DNA of 64,000 nt from Spiroplasma endosymbiont of 'Nebria riversi' (GTDB taxonomy: Bacteria > Bacillota_I > Bacilli_A > Mycoplasmatales > Nriv7). Both the position numbers and the translations under genes were made by a program. The first letter of the stretch is position 1. The number at the start of each line of letters is the position of its first letter. The notes beneath the pieces were generated by a model. The model searched no databases, was not told the origin of the DNA, and was given only the letters and a program-made list of their open reading frames with translations. The stretch is from contig NZ_CP065193.1 of assembly GCF_018831625.1 (NCBI RefSeq), positions 1,116,001 to 1,180,000 of the forward strand, in the 5' to 3' direction. Below, one piece after another: positions 1-10,013 of this stretch.

Positions 1-242
1 ATCAAGGCACAAAAAAATACAAGACATAACTAAAAATAATAAATATTAATTTAACCTTATATTTCTTGTAATAAATAAATGAGCTCATATTTATTTATCA
101 ATTTAACAGCAAACTTGTAAAAACCAAAATCTTGTCATATGTATATGGTTTCTACAAAATTAAAAAAAAAATAATATTTATATGGATTTTTAATTATGAT
201 ATTATTAGCTTATTGATAGAATTATATTATGAGGTGTAATTA
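1..242 (-). repeat. Viral end sequence at left window edge
   Basis: No gene. Positions 1-165 closely match 42100-42260, which is the region upstream of a plectrovirus first gene on the minus strand. It holds the near-palindrome around GAGCTC (about 78-105) and an imperfect hairpin with arms near 115-127 and 147-158 ending in GGTTTCTAC. By analogy with 42.1-42.3 kb it is the end of another minus-strand provirus lying left of the window. The last 60 bases hold the NAD kinase leader, with an AT-rich promoter-like stretch before GAGGTG. Confidence 0.6.
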
Positions 243-1028
243 ATGCAACAAAAGAAATTTACAATTGTTACTAATAAGGCCGATGAATCAATTGCAGGGG
301 CTAAAAACTTATCTAGTAAATTATTGGCATTAAAGATGATATTTGATGAACAAAACCCAGAAATAGTATTTGCTATTGGTGGTGATGGTACTTTTTTATC
401 GGCGGTTAATCGTTTTAATGAAAATATTGATAATATTCATTTTATAACTATTAATACGGGAAATATTGGTTTTAATGCTCTTTATCAAGTTAATGAAATT
501 GATAAGTTAATTACTAATTTAAAAAATAATATTTTGAAAACAAAATCTCTTGATGCTTTAAAGATAACTATTAATAATAAAATTTTTTATAGTCTTAATG
601 AGATTAAATTAATGAGTATTGCAAAAACAATATTTTTTACAGTTTATATTAATAATCAATTATTACAAAATTGTCAAAGTTCAGGATTTGTTTTAACTAC
701 TAAAACTGGTTCAACGGGCTATACTAAAAGTATTAATGGTGCCGTTATTTTAAGTGAAAAAAATTTAATGGAATTCTTAGAAATTGCTCCGGTTTCTCAT
801 AATAAACATAATTCTTTAAAGGCGCCATTAATTTTAGATAATACCCACACCGTTACTATTAAAGGTAATATGAAAGATGCTTTTTTAGTAATTGATAGTC
901 AAAAACATGACTTTAATAGTGATAATTTAATTATTAATTTAATTGCTAATAAAATTAAAATTTTAGTAACTGATGTTAATGATTTAATAATGATTAATCA
1001 AATTCAAAAAACATTTATTCATAATTAA
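243..1028 (+). CDS. nadK: NAD kinase
   Basis: Phosphorylates NAD to NADP with ATP or polyphosphate in the cytoplasm. The 261-residue product has the family's Gly-rich GGDGT motif near residue 46 (followed by FLSAVN), the TGSTGYT substrate motif near residue 156, and normal length for a small bacterial NAD kinase. GAGG lies 9 bases before ATG 243. The gene is intact and needs no UGA codon. A short EIIB-like gene follows after 18 bases and is probably co-transcribed. This pair is the chromosomal sequence immediately left of the large composite element ME1. Confidence 0.93.
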   Translation: MQQKKFTIVTNKADESIAGAKNLSSKLLALKMIFDEQNPEIVFAIGGDGTFLSAVNRFNENIDNIHFITINTGNIGFNALYQVNEIDKLITNLKNNILKTKSLDALKITINNKIFYSLNEIKLMSIAKTIFFTVYINNQLLQNCQSSGFVLTTKTGSTGYTKSINGAVILSEKNLMEFLEIAPVSHNKHNSLKAPLILDNTHTVTIKGNMKDAFLVIDSQKHDFNSDNLIINLIANKIKILVTDVNDLIMINQIQKTFIHN

Positions 1029-1046
1029 ACAAAAGGAAGAGAAGCG

Positions 1047-1409
1047 ATGGAATTATGACAGATACTGTTGTTAGATTTAGGGTTAATATTATTAGTTTTT
1101 ATAATTGCTTGCTTAATAAATATGATATTTTTAAAAAATAAAAATTCATCAGAAAAACAATGACAAAAATTAATTCCTTTTAAAGTAGATGTTTTTATTG
1201 ATTATTTAGGAACAATTAGTAATATTATTGAGGCACAAGCAACAAATACAAAGATTAAAATTATTATTAAAGATATTAAACAAGTTAATATTCAAAAGAT
1301 TCGGAAGTTAAAACAGCAAGGAATAATTAAACAAAGTAATGCTATTAGTATTATTTTTGGTAAGTACGCGAAGGCATTATCAGAGATTATTAATGGTCGT
1401 TTAAAATAG
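1047..1409 (+). CDS. PTS EIIB-like membrane protein lacking the phospho-cysteine
   Basis: A 120-residue protein with one N-terminal membrane helix (about residues 5-27) and a cytosolic domain that follows the fold signature of glucose-type PTS EIIB: YLGTISNI near residue 52, a KIKIIIKD strand, and a SNAISIIFGKYA segment near the C terminus. In the family an active-site Cys sits in a CxTR motif; here the aligned segment is AQATNTKIK, so no phosphorylatable Cys is present. It is therefore probably not a sugar carrier and may be structural or regulatory, which is inference. Two UGA Trp codons are used. A GGAAGAGAAG ribosome site precedes ATG 1047. The stop codon overlaps the 9-bp duplication beside ME1. 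Confidence 0.7.
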
Positions 1410-1412
1410 CGA
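1404..1412. repeat. Left 9-bp target duplication of ME1
   Basis: AAATAGCGA here recurs exactly at 11588-11596 on the other side of ME1. It overlaps the stop codon of the EIIB-like gene, so insertion did not damage that gene. Nine bases fits my recollection of target duplications for ISLre2-family transposases. Confidence 0.75.
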
Positions 1413-1460
1413 GGACGCATAAAGTTTTTTTAGGTAGGAAAAGGTTTGAATAAGTATTAA

Positions 1461-1490
1461 GACAGTCAGCAATGATTGTCTTTTTATTTT
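1461..1490 (+). terminator. Terminator-like hairpin inside element left end
   Basis: GACAGTCA and TGATTGTC pair (one G-U) around a GCAA loop and are followed by TTTTT. The same hairpin recurs in the left ends of ME2, ME3 and the fragment after rbfA. It would stop read-through from the host gene into the virus. Confidence 0.65.
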
Positions 1491-1823
1491 ATAAGATGTT
1501 AAAATTTGTTTTTTGAAAATTAAATACAAGTGAGTTAATAACGTTGGTATGTATTAAAGCACGATAAATTGTGGGTGGTCGCCATAACCAAAAGAAGTTT
1601 ACCAGTTAATAGATAACATCCTATTAGCTATAGCAATTTGTTTTGTTTTGCAATAAAAAAATGAATGGGCGGACCCCCTAAAAATGTACACGCTATTAAA
1701 TTAGTTCCAAGGGTAGGGCGCGGACATTAAAGTGTAAAAATTTCTATATATGGATATATTAAGTTTAAAATTATTAAAATCTTTATCTAATTAAAAAAAC
1801 AAAATTTATTAACAAAGCTTGTT

Positions 1824-1854
1824 AAACACTTAAATCTGTGATATTTAAGTGTTT
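1824..1854 (+). promoter_or_regulatory. Conserved 12-bp hairpin upstream of P1
   Basis: AAACACTTAAAT (1824-1835) pairs perfectly with ATTTAAGTGTTT (1843-1854) around a 7-base loop. The same structure with base changes occurs upstream of P1 in ME2 (about 18750-18780) and, inverted, near 50250-50280. It lacks a T-run, so an origin or regulatory role is more likely than termination. Confidence 0.5.
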
Positions 1855-1948
1855 AAAAAACTAAGTTAACTAAAACTTAGTTAATATAACTTATTTAATA
1901 TAACTTATTTAATATAACTTAGTTTATTCATAAGAAAGGTAATTTATT

Positions 1949-2275
1949 ATGAAAAAAATTGAAAATATTTTTTTAAATACTAAAAAATATCTTTTAAAAG
2001 AAACACAAAACGCAATTTTTATTAAAGCACCAGAAATTCCGTGATTTAATGAACAAATCGGTATTTGGTTTCCAAAACGATTTGTTTATAAAGGAAAATA
2101 CGAAAATTAAATTTGCATTGGAATAATAAAAGATAGTAAATATCAAATAATTTCGATTAATCAAAAAGAAAAAGAAACCAAATTAATTAAGGGACAAGAA
2201 TTATTAGGTTTTTTCATTGCCGAAAAAGAAAACAATAAAAAAGATATAAATTATAACTATTTTAAAGGAGTTTAA
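1949..2275 (+). pseudogene. Plectrovirus P1 (nonsense at codon 54)
   Basis: A copy of the first viral gene, a 108-residue soluble protein with basic N terminus (start MKKIENIFLN). The intact copies are at 18845-19171 and 49872-50198. Here codon 54 is TAA at 2108 where the others encode Ser, so the product would stop halfway. Function is unknown; its position as first gene of the operon would suit a replication or DNA-binding role. Ribosome site AAGAAAGG precedes ATG 1949. Confidence 0.75.
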
Positions 2276-2277
2276 AA

Positions 2278-2499
2278 ATGAATATTGCGATTGGAATAAT
2301 ATTTATTATCATTTGCATAATGCTATTGGCATATTTTGCTTATAAAATTTATGCCAAAATAAAAATTAGAATTAAATATAAAAATGTCATTAAAAATAAT
2401 ACTGGTAATTTCACAAAAGACGAAAAAGTATTTATTGCTCGCTTTGAAGAATGAGTTAAAGCTCCTAATTCAAAAGAAAATAATGAGAATAAAAAATAA
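2278..2499 (+). CDS. Plectrovirus P2 small membrane protein
   Basis: A 73-residue protein with one N-terminal membrane helix (about residues 3-24) and a charged cytosolic tail containing FTKDEKVFIARFEEW. It starts 2 bases after P1 and overlaps P3 at TAATG. The tail Trp is a UGA codon. The gene is intact in all three copies (also 19174-19395 and 49648-49869), which suggests selection. I do not recognise a family; a virion or assembly role is likely from context. Confidence 0.7.
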
Positions 2500-2660
2500 T
2501 GTTTTGAGAAATTATTATGGAATTTTTAAAACTATTTGTTCCGATAGAAAAAATGTCTGCACAGGTTGCGTTTATTGCCGGATTAATTATTATCATTACT
2601 TTTCTTTTCGCATTAATTTCAATTATATATTTACCTATAAAAATGATTTTTGGGAGATAA
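2499..2660 (+). CDS. Plectrovirus P3 small membrane protein
   Basis: A 53-residue protein with one central membrane helix (IAGLIIIITFLFALI region) and short ends. Its ATG overlaps the P2 stop codon, implying translational coupling. Codon 3 is UGA (Trp). It is conserved in ME2 and MED. Size and topology suit a minor or major coat protein of a filamentous-type virus, but nothing specific identifies it. Confidence 0.65.
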
Positions 2661-2663
2661 AAA

Positions 2664-2894
2664 ATGACAATAAACTTAAAATAATTTAATTGAGAACAAA
2701 TTAAACAAACTTTCTGAGATTTATTTATTCAAATTACAACTATTCCGTCTCATATTAGTGGTGATAAAGAAATTGATTTAACTCAAGAAACGCTTTGACT
2801 TTTAATAGCAAACATTGCTTTTTGATTCTTAACAGCGATTATGGTGTGATTTATTCTAATGCTACTTCGGAAAACCATATCAGTATTTAGATAG
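2664..2894 (+). pseudogene. Plectrovirus P4 membrane protein (early nonsense)
   Basis: The intact form in MED (49250-49483) encodes 77 residues with two membrane segments. Here codon 7 is TAA (2682) where MED has GAA. The rest of the frame is open. ME2 has the identical nonsense change at 19578, so ME1 and ME2 share an already inactivated ancestor or exchanged sequence. Confidence 0.65.
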
Positions 2895-2905
2895 GGAAAA
2901 AATTA

Positions 2906-3040
2906 ATGTCAAGAAGTTACATTGTGATGCATTCCCAAAGAAATTCAAAATTAATTAGGAAAAAATATAACCGTGTTAATGTTAATCTTGGTTTTAACAA
3001 ATTTAAGAAAAACTTTGAATATAAATGATGAATGCTTTAA
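2906..3040 (+). CDS. Plectrovirus P5 basic small protein
   Basis: A 44-residue, strongly basic protein (start MSRSYIVMHSQRNSK, end in two UGA-coded Trp, Met, Leu). Arg and Lys are spread through its length and there is no membrane helix, so nucleic-acid binding is plausible. It is intact in ME1, ME2 and MED. It lies 11 bases after P4. Confidence 0.6.
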
Positions 3041-3059
3041 AAAGAAAGGGGGTGATTAT

Positions 3060-3303
3060 ATGATTGGAACTTTCTTAACAGAAGCACCAGCAGTAACAAA
3101 GATAACAGCTAGTGACGCGATGACTAAATTATGAAATGCGATTATAACAGCGTTTACTAAAATGTGAGAAATTATTGCTGTTAATATGCTACAAGTCGGT
3201 AACTTCTTTGCTTGATTACTGAATCTTCATTTTTCCATTTATTTTGGCAATATTCTTTATTTGCTTTAAAATGTTTGAAAAATTACTTGGAGCAGCACGC
3301 TAA
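3060..3303 (+). pseudogene. Plectrovirus P6 coat-like protein (frameshift)
   Basis: The ME2 copy (19958-20206) encodes an 82-residue protein with an amphipathic N-terminal half and a C-terminal membrane helix, the layout expected of a plectrovirus major coat protein. In ME1 one extra T near 3205-3212 shifts the frame so that the membrane helix is replaced by an unrelated tail. Ribosome site AAGAAAGGGGGTG is unusually strong, as expected for a highly made coat protein. Confidence 0.65.
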
Positions 3304-3316
3304 CAAAAAAATAAAG

Positions 3317-3390
3317 TGAGGTGCAAGATGAAATTTTGCAAATGAATAATAGAAAAAAATAACCATTTTATTGAATTAAATCGCACCTCA
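3317..3390 (+). promoter_or_regulatory. Stem pairing the zot ribosome site with early coding sequence
   Basis: TGAGGTGC (3317-3324), containing the ribosome site of the Zot-like gene, is complementary to GCACCTCA (3383-3390) inside the same gene. The pairing recurs in ME2 (20220-20227 with 20286-20293) and in MED, where the inner arm has changed to GCGCCTCA but still pairs through a G-U. It may restrain Zot translation. Confidence 0.5.
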
Positions 3391-4315
3391 TTTTTAATTT
3401 TATGACATTGAGGAGCAATTTGATACATTTACAACGGTTATTTAAAAAACATTGTGAGCTATTTATTTTTAGTGGGTTGTATTTTAATTTTCCTTTTAAA
3501 AATCGGTAATTTAACACAAATTAACAAAGTTATTAATTTCTTAAAAAATTCACCGTTAAATATTGTGATTGGTTCATTAGGAGCTGGAAAAACTGCTTTT
3601 CTAGTATACGCATCAAAATTACTAAAAAAGAAAAAATATCATATCGCATCAACGTTTCCATTATTATAAACCCAAAAATTAAGTTTAGGTCATATGAGAT
3701 TGTTAGACTTTGATTATCTGGTATTACCAGACAAAACCTTACTTTTATGAGATGAAACCAATTTATTTCTTGAAGGTACTGATTGAGAAAAAAATAATAC
3801 CAAAAACGAAGAAACCGGTATCCAAGAATATTTCGCTCTGGCACGCCATTTTGGTCATATTGTTCTCGCTAGCGGTCAAAGAGATAAACATATTTGAGTT
3901 AAAGTTCGTGATATTGCCAATAATGTGATTGTGGGAATTCGCAAAAAACCAGTTAATATTATTCGTCCCTACTTAAAAGTCATCTATGGTACCTTTACTA
4001 GCATTGAAGAATATGAACGCTGACGAAACACCTTAATTGATGCTAAAAATAGTAAAACAAGTTCGCCACATTAAATACCGTGATATTACTGAACTTGATA
4101 TTTATTTTTTTAAACTAAAAACTCCTCTACCAATACTTAACACCTACAATTCTTTTTACTTAGCATTTTTAAGAGATTACTTAAATTCAAAAGTAAATCC
4201 TGACTATGAAGATAAATACTATGCCGACACGGCAATTGATTTAGAAGATTTGGAATACTTAAAAATGGATAAATTTAGCAAATTTTTAAGAAAAATGAAA
4301 GAAAAAGAACAATAA
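3328..4315 (+). pseudogene. Zot-like assembly ATPase (nonsense and frameshift)
   Basis: Homologue of the filamentous-phage pI/Zot ATPases that drive virion extrusion through the membrane. It has two N-terminal membrane segments (about residues 22-75) and a Walker A motif GSLGAGKT near residue 90. In this copy codon 114 is TAA (3667), and a second lesion near 4063-4072 shifts the frame. The same TAA occurs in MED but not in ME2, where the gene is open until truncated at its last codons. Confidence 0.8.
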
Positions 4316-4318
4316 AAA

Positions 4319-4603
4319 ATGGAAAATCTCGCAAAAATGGCCGACTTTCTCGCCCAAATGCTTTATAAAATTTTTGATTTAATTTGAAGTCTTGAAGTAC
4401 CGGGAACAAAAATTCAACTAATATTTCCTTTATTATTAACGCTTGCCGTAGAATTTCTTATAGCAATTATTCTTGGATTTGGTAGTCAACAAGTTAATTT
4501 AGAAAAACAACGCCAATATGCTGTTAAAAATAAGGGTCATTTAAGTGAGTGAGTAAAAGCTAAAAAACAAATAAAACCAATAAAAACAAAACAAGGTAAC
4601 TAA
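4319..4603 (+). CDS. Plectrovirus P8 membrane protein
   Basis: A 94-residue protein with one long membrane helix (about residues 33-56) and a basic C-terminal tail rich in Lys and Gln. It begins three bases after the Zot-like gene and ends two bases before P9. Intact copies exist in ME2 (26692-27000, with an altered longer tail) and MED (47537-47821). Two UGA Trp codons. Likely part of the membrane assembly apparatus with Zot; inference from context. Confidence 0.65.
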
Positions 4604-4605
4604 AA

Positions 4606-4854
4606 ATGTTTAAACTAATTATTATTTTTATCTTAATAACTTTTCTTGGATTATTAGCCGGTAGTCATTTTGAAACTTTAACGAACTATATTAGCGAGGG
4701 ACTTGCCAATTTCCAAAAGTTTATTACTAGCAATTTAACAATTTTAGAACTATTTAAACCAATGGCTCGGACATTTTCGCAACATCCAATCTTTACCATT
4801 CTTGGCGTTACTTGTGTACTTATTGCTTTATTTATTGTGATTAAAGGACGATAA
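4606..4854 (+). CDS. Plectrovirus P9 membrane protein
   Basis: An 82-residue protein with membrane helices at both ends (about residues 3-20 and 62-80) around an amphipathic middle (NYISEGLANFQKFITSN). It resembles filamentous-phage coat or export-apparatus proteins in layout. It is intact in ME1 and ME2 (26437-26685) and broken in MED. It contains no Trp. Confidence 0.65.
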   Translation: MFKLIIIFILITFLGLLAGSHFETLTNYISEGLANFQKFITSNLTILELFKPMARTFSQHPIFTILGVTCVLIALFIVIKGR

Positions 4855-4876
4855 AAAATATGAAAGGAGAATTAAA

Positions 4877-5269
4877 ATGAAAAAACTTTTAGTAAAATTA
4901 TTTAAAAAAGATAATTCAAAAGAAAAAATGCCATTAAAATTAAAAATTAAAAATTCTTTTAAAAAGCAGTGGTTAAAAATATTATTAAGTATCATTTTCA
5001 TCTTTATAAGCTTATTAATTTGTGCATTAACAGCAATCGATAATAAATGAATAACCGGAACAAGTAACGAATTTAATGATTTTATGAATAAACATATGGT
5101 TGATTTTTTTGGTAAGTTCAATACTGGTATTATGCTAGCAGGAATATTTGTTTTTTGATGAGGCGGAGCAATATATTTTGCAATTAAATTTGAAAAATTA
5201 ATCCGCTTTATTATTCAGAAAATTAAAGCAAAAAGAGTCTTAAAAAATGAAGCGAAACAAACTCATTAA
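4877..5269 (+). CDS. Plectrovirus P10 membrane protein
   Basis: A 130-residue protein with a Lys-rich cytosolic N terminus, a membrane helix at about residues 35-56, a loop with Trp, and a second helix at about 86-108 containing FWWGGAIYFAI. It overlaps P11 by 23 bases. Intact in ME2 (25813-26205); fused to the P11 tail by a deletion in MED. Function unknown; minor virion or export component by context. Confidence 0.65.
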
Positions 5270-5519
5270 TTCTTTAAAAAAATATTGATGGAGAATTTTA
5301 CCTTACATTTTTATGATTATTATCTTTTTCATTCCATTTTTAAAATTGGAAATTAATGATTTGAAATTATTATATGAAAAATTTGAAGCATTAATTTCAC
5401 TTATGATACTAGGATATTTAGATATATGCATTACAATAGCAGTAATTATGAACTGTAGCATTGGGTGACTTATTAAAAAAATCAAAACTGAAAGAACAAC
5501 GAAAAATAAAATATTTTAA
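5247..5519 (+). CDS. Plectrovirus P11 membrane protein
   Basis: A 90-residue protein with two membrane helices (about residues 17-32 and 49-70) and basic ends. It starts inside the end of P10, which implies coupled translation. An intact copy is at 25563-25835. In MED its body has been deleted. Function unknown. Confidence 0.6.
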
Positions 5520-5534
5520 AAAGGAGTGATAAAA

Positions 5535-7448
5535 ATGTTTATGAAAATATTTACCGTGTTAATTATTAGTTTCAATAACATTTTTACCATTCCCCAAAAT
5601 ATTAATAATGACAAAATAATAACACAATCAATAATTAGAAACAAAAGACAAAGTAATCAAGTATCTGAAATTAACTTAACAGAAGCAGAATTTACAATAT
5701 GAAAAAGTGAAGCCCCTTATAAGCCTGCACAAGCGCGAAAAACCGAAGTGCAATTTTCATTAAATGATATAGAGAAGCAATCAGGAATAAACCCAATAAA
5801 TCCTGTAGAAGAGTTATGAGACAATAAAGGACGAATTCAAAGTTATATTAATCAAAATCAAATTAATATTATTAAAAAACTTAACGAATTACAAATAAAT
5901 ATAAAATGAACAGAAGTTGGAAAAGAAGAAAAACAAAATATCAAAATAAAAAAGATTAAAATAAAATTTGAATATCAAAAAGATACTTCTGCCGGCGTAA
6001 GATGAAACTGGTGAAAAATACTAGAATTTGAAGCACAACTAAAAAATAAACCCGCAACCGAAATTGAATTGCCAGAAACAATCACTGGCTTTGATGGAAA
6101 CCATAACTATAACGATGTTATTGATAATCTTGACTATTTAATGATTCACTGTGGTGATTTTGATAAATTTAATTACTCTTATCTTTATTAAATACCGGTA
6201 TTTAATTTCATTGATACTTTAGAAAAAGGTTATTACAAAGAATTTACGATTAAAAATTACGGCTTTAAAGATTAAAACTATTTTTATCATAAAACATCGA
6301 CAGGTTTAAACAAAATTAATGAAAATATCCTTAAAATCAAGGCATTTAACAAAACCCTAATTGCCGGAAACAATTATTTACAATTATTACACGGCGAAAA
6401 GGAAATCTTAAAATATGATACTGCAAATGATAACGATTATTATCTAATTAAGCATCTTTTTGGAACCTTAAATTATCTTAATGTTAAATTTAGTTTTTTG
6501 AGATATGATCCTGAATTAAGGAACGATACTTACCTATATTTTAAAAATAACATTCCTAGTATTAACAACAGTGATTACAAAAATGTTTTTGATGAAATCT
6601 ACGAAATCCTTGGAAACTTCTTTGCCGGCTTATTTTACGATACTTTTGACATGGACGAAAAAACTCATACCGAAATTAATTTCAAAGGATTAGAAAACTA
6701 TAACAAAGATTATTTTATTCAAATTGGTTTCTTTTATCGCTCGTTAATTACTTTTTATCCAAAAAAATACTTAATTAATGTTGCTGGTAATTCAGAATTA
6801 TTACTAAGAAGTTATTTTTTTACTTTTGATAAAAAAACGCACCAAGAAAATTATAATGCCATTAACAACAACAATAGTATCTACCAAATTGATTTTAATG
6901 TCTTAAAATCCTATGATAATAAAATGATTACCTTGCCAGCCAGTAAGAATGCTAACAGCATCAATTACCTTAATACGGACATTGATATTTGTTATGGTAT
7001 TAATATTTTTACCTTAACTTTCCCACTTTATCATAAAGGAAACAACTCTAACTACAATTTTAAAATCTATGACTTTAATGTATTAAATTCCACGACCTTT
7101 ATCCCCGATGGTTCCGCCAATTCAGAATGAGATGATTTAATTCCGCCAGCAAATTGCAAATATTCTGGACGATGAATACCTACTTTTAACGATATTGGTT
7201 GTGCCATTAAGAATGCTAGTATCAAAATGTTAAACTGAATGCTGACGGCATCACAAATCATTACGATTTTACGACCATTAGCAATTATTGCAAAAGCAAC
7301 AGTTAATTTTTCAACTGCGATTTTTCCGGTTTTTAAAACAGTACCGGCCTTTTACTATACTTTTCAATTTTTAATTGGTTTTGCCATCTTTCTAATGATT
7401 TTAAGGATTTTCGTGTATTATATATATAATATTGAAAAAATAAAGTAA
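5535..7448 (+). pseudogene. Plectrovirus ORF1, large surface/adsorption protein (two nonsense codons)
   Basis: A 637-codon frame with a secretion signal (MFMKIFTVLIISFNNIF), a long extracellular region and a C-terminal membrane segment (about residues 590-628). Layout and position fit the large structural ORF1 of SpV1-like viruses, an end-cap or adsorption protein comparable to pIII of filamentous phages. TAA codons at 6189 and 6273 interrupt it; the downstream frame stays open. Ribosome site AAGGAGTGAT. The N-terminal part (about 5650-6045) is duplicated downstream at 7566-7960. Confidence 0.75.
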
Positions 7449-7464
7449 TAAGGGAATTAAAATA

Positions 7465-7968
7465 ATGAAAATTTTAAATATAATTGCTCTTTGAGAATTA
7501 ACAATATTGCCAATAGTTGGATGTTCCAAAAAAACAAATGAAATAATAATACCTAAATTAAAAAAAGTAATCAAGTATCTGAAATTAACTTAACAGAAGC
7601 AAAATTTACAATATGAAAAAATGAAACCCCTTATAAGCCTGCACCAGCGTGAAAAACCGAAGTGCAATTTCCATTAAATGATATAGAGAAGCAATCAGGA
7701 ATAAACCCAATAAATCCTGTAGAAGAGTTATGAGACAATAAAGGACGAATTCAAAGTTATATTAATCAAAATCAAATTAATTTTATTAAAAAACTTAACG
7801 AATTACAAATAAATACAAAATTAACAGAAGTTGGAAAAGAAGAAAAATAAAATATCAAAATAAAAAAGATTAAAATAAAATTTGAATATCAAAAAGATAC
7901 TTTTTCCGGCGCAAGATGAAACTGGTGAAAAACACTAGAATTTAAAGCCGAATTAAAAAAATAATGGG
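7465..7968 (+). pseudogene. Lipoprotein start fused to a duplicated ORF1 segment
   Basis: Begins MKILNIIALWELT with a lipobox ending VGC, like the lipoproteins at 27171 and 45446. After about 35 codons it joins, out of frame, a near-copy of ORF1 codons 38-170, so translation stops at 7591. This is a recombination chimera between the lipoprotein gene and ORF1, probably through the short shared AAAGTAATCAAGT segment. Confidence 0.65.
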
Positions 7969-8227
7969 ACTGTAGTACAATTAACTGTGTCTCCAAGTAA
8001 TTAACTTAAATTTACTCTGTGACGACCCCCCTAAAAAAAATTAATGTGAAATCGCACTACCACAATTTTGAATTGGCATCGTTCATTTCTTAACCATATT
8101 TTGAAATGCTAAATAGCATATTTTAAAAACTGTAAACACCTAAAGAAAGATGGCTTTTTACGATAACAACACCTTTGAACAACTAAGCAACTTTTCATTT
8201 TTTCTCCTTTTTATTTTAACAAAATAA
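7969..8227. other. Gene-free junction with secreted-protein stub
   Basis: No intact gene. On the minus strand near 8150-8203 is a degenerate start related to MKKLLSCLGVLSS seen best at 44875. The same stub occurs at the equivalent place in ME2 (about 24938), ME3 (about 27610) and MED (about 44875), always between toxin terminator and virus tail. Confidence 0.5.
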
Positions 8228-8258
8228 AAAAGCAACAATATTAAATTGTTGCTTCTAA
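8228..8258. terminator. Terminator after toxin E1
   Basis: GCAACAAT (8232-8239) and ATTGTTGC (8245-8252) form an 8-bp stem with A-rich and T-rich flanks. It terminates the minus-strand toxin gene and may act in both directions. Confidence 0.7.
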
Positions 8259-8371
8259 ACTTTATTTATATTACAATTTCTTAATTTTTATTTTCACAAG
8301 CAACTAAAATAGTTGTACTTGTTCCAATTAAAGTTATTATTTTAAATAGCTAATATCGTTTTTATAAAACC

Positions 8372-9770
8372 TTATACTATAGTAGTAACTGTATTTGTTC
8401 TTACTGGCCCTTCTCTTTCTGATGAAAAAAATGCTTTCCCATTAAATGTTATGTTATCATTGTTTTTATATATAGTAATTTCATTGGATAATAAACTATA
8501 TTTTTGTAAAATTTGCATTACGTCTGTAATTGATAATGTAACTATTTGTTCTTTATTGTTATCATCAATTATTTTGGCAGTAATATTCCCTGTAATTTTT
8601 TGTTTTAAATTTAATATAACTTTAGATGTAATTATTCTTACTGGATAAGTAATTTTTAATTTTTCATTGAGATTAAGTTCAAATTTATCATCGTGTTCCT
8701 TAAAAATACTTAAAATTATTTCTTGTTCTTGTTTATTTGTGTTTGATAAATCAAATTCATTTGATAATACATTAATAATTTCAGAATTTTTATTATTTAT
8801 ATTTGTAAAATCTGTTAATTTCATTTCATCATCAGAATTTATGTTTCAACCATTTAATTTATTTTCTTGTTTTAGTTAATCCTGTTGTAATTTGAAATAC
8901 TAATTTTGATTTTGAATTATATTCACAAGCAGATACATTAAATGATCTTGTATTTGGAGTTTTATTTATAATTTCTCTATCAGAAAATACATTTTTAGGA
9001 ACATTAGATCATGAAAATGAATTTTCTTGTTTTGTTATTTCAGTATTTGAAAAATTTAAATTATTAGTATCAATATATTTTATTTCTTTAAATTTTAAAT
9101 TTGGATTTTCATCTTGAAATTTAAAAAATAATGCTTTTTTAAGAAATTCATTTAAATTAATAATTTTATTTTGTTGATTATCAATTGAATAATGTACTTT
9201 TATATTATTATCATTATTTAAATTATCTTTTATCTTTACTATAGCTAAATTATTTGTCTTGCTAATAATTTATAATTGTGAAATATCTAAATCAGGATTT
9301 AAATAATTTAATTCACTTAAAATTATATTATCAAAATTATTACTAATTTTTCCTAAATTAGAATTTAAATCATAATTACTGTATTCATAAACATTTTTAT
9401 CTGATGAACCAATATATAATTTATTATTTAAAATAGCCCCCGAAGAAGCGGTTCACGCATTTGTTGTCATAACAATTTTTTGTTGTCCTGTTACCGGATT
9501 ATATTCATAAACATTATTATCATCTGAACCAAAGTAAAGTTTATCATTAAAAACAATACCTGAAGAATAAATTATTCCATTTGTTTTAATAATAATTTTT
9601 GTTCTATTTATTTTATTATTTTGATCATTGCTTCGTGTTTGTCTTTTATAATTTATGTTTTCTAATTTAATTTGTTGTTCTTGTGTTGGATAAGGACTAT
9701 TGGCAACAATCCCCGCTATTCCACTACTTGCTGTTGTTATTGTACTTAATAAACTAAGTAATTTTTTCAT
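8372..9770 (-). pseudogene. Toxin E1: beta-propeller plus ETX/MTX2-like domain (broken)
   Basis: Starts MKKLLSLLSTITTASSGIAG, a secretion signal. It then has two 40-residue propeller blades (pattern SSGxxxNxKLYxGSxDxNVYEY) and a C-terminal domain in which an FQITTGLTK strand, KLKITYPxRIITSKVILNLK and a terminal FNGKAFFSSEREG match the general pattern of ETX/MTX2 aerolysin-type toxins; that family call is tentative. TAA at 9270-9272 (Glu in the ME2 copy) and a 5-base deletion near 8865-8875 break it. The full homologue in ME2 has five blades, so blades were also lost. Divergent from the transposase at 10014. Confidence 0.6.
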
Positions 9771-10013
9771 TTATTAAATCCTTTTTATGAATTTTTACTA
9801 ATTAATAAATTTGTTGAACAATAAACATCCTTCCTTAAATTTTTAGAGTCTAATTAATATAAATTGATTATAAATCATCAAATAAGAATTTTTATCATTT
9901 TTTCAGAATATTGAATACTAATTCTAGACAAACATTTATCTTTAAAAAAAAAAAATAAGTTAACTAAATTTAACTTTGTTAAAAGTACTCTACCAAGAAA
10001 GGTTATTTTTTTA
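9771..10013. promoter_or_regulatory. Divergent toxin/transposase control region (ME1)
   Basis: 243 bases between the toxin and transposase start codons. The toxin side is conserved in all four toxin loci: reading toward the toxin, TTTATTAATTAGTAAAAATT then an AAAAGGATTT ribosome site. The transposase side has CAAGAAAGG before ATG 10014. Confidence 0.6.

Larger units (their letters stand above)
1413..1948 (+). other. Plectrovirus left-end non-coding region
   Basis: No gene is seen over 536 bases. The segment is conserved at 18336-18844 and partly at 27030-27170 and 41089-41234. It holds a terminator-like hairpin just inside the left terminus, a conserved block near 1550-1640 containing GTGGGTGGTCGCC, and a perfect hairpin just before P1. 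For a single-stranded DNA virus this is the likely place of the replication origin and packaging signal; that is inference from position. Confidence 0.6.

Noticed and set aside
3533..3844. Minus-strand frame over zot (MPERNILGYRFLRF), also seen at 20469 and 48298
   Set aside because: It is the complement shadow of the Zot-like gene; it is open only because zot codon use leaves it so, and it has no ribosome site.
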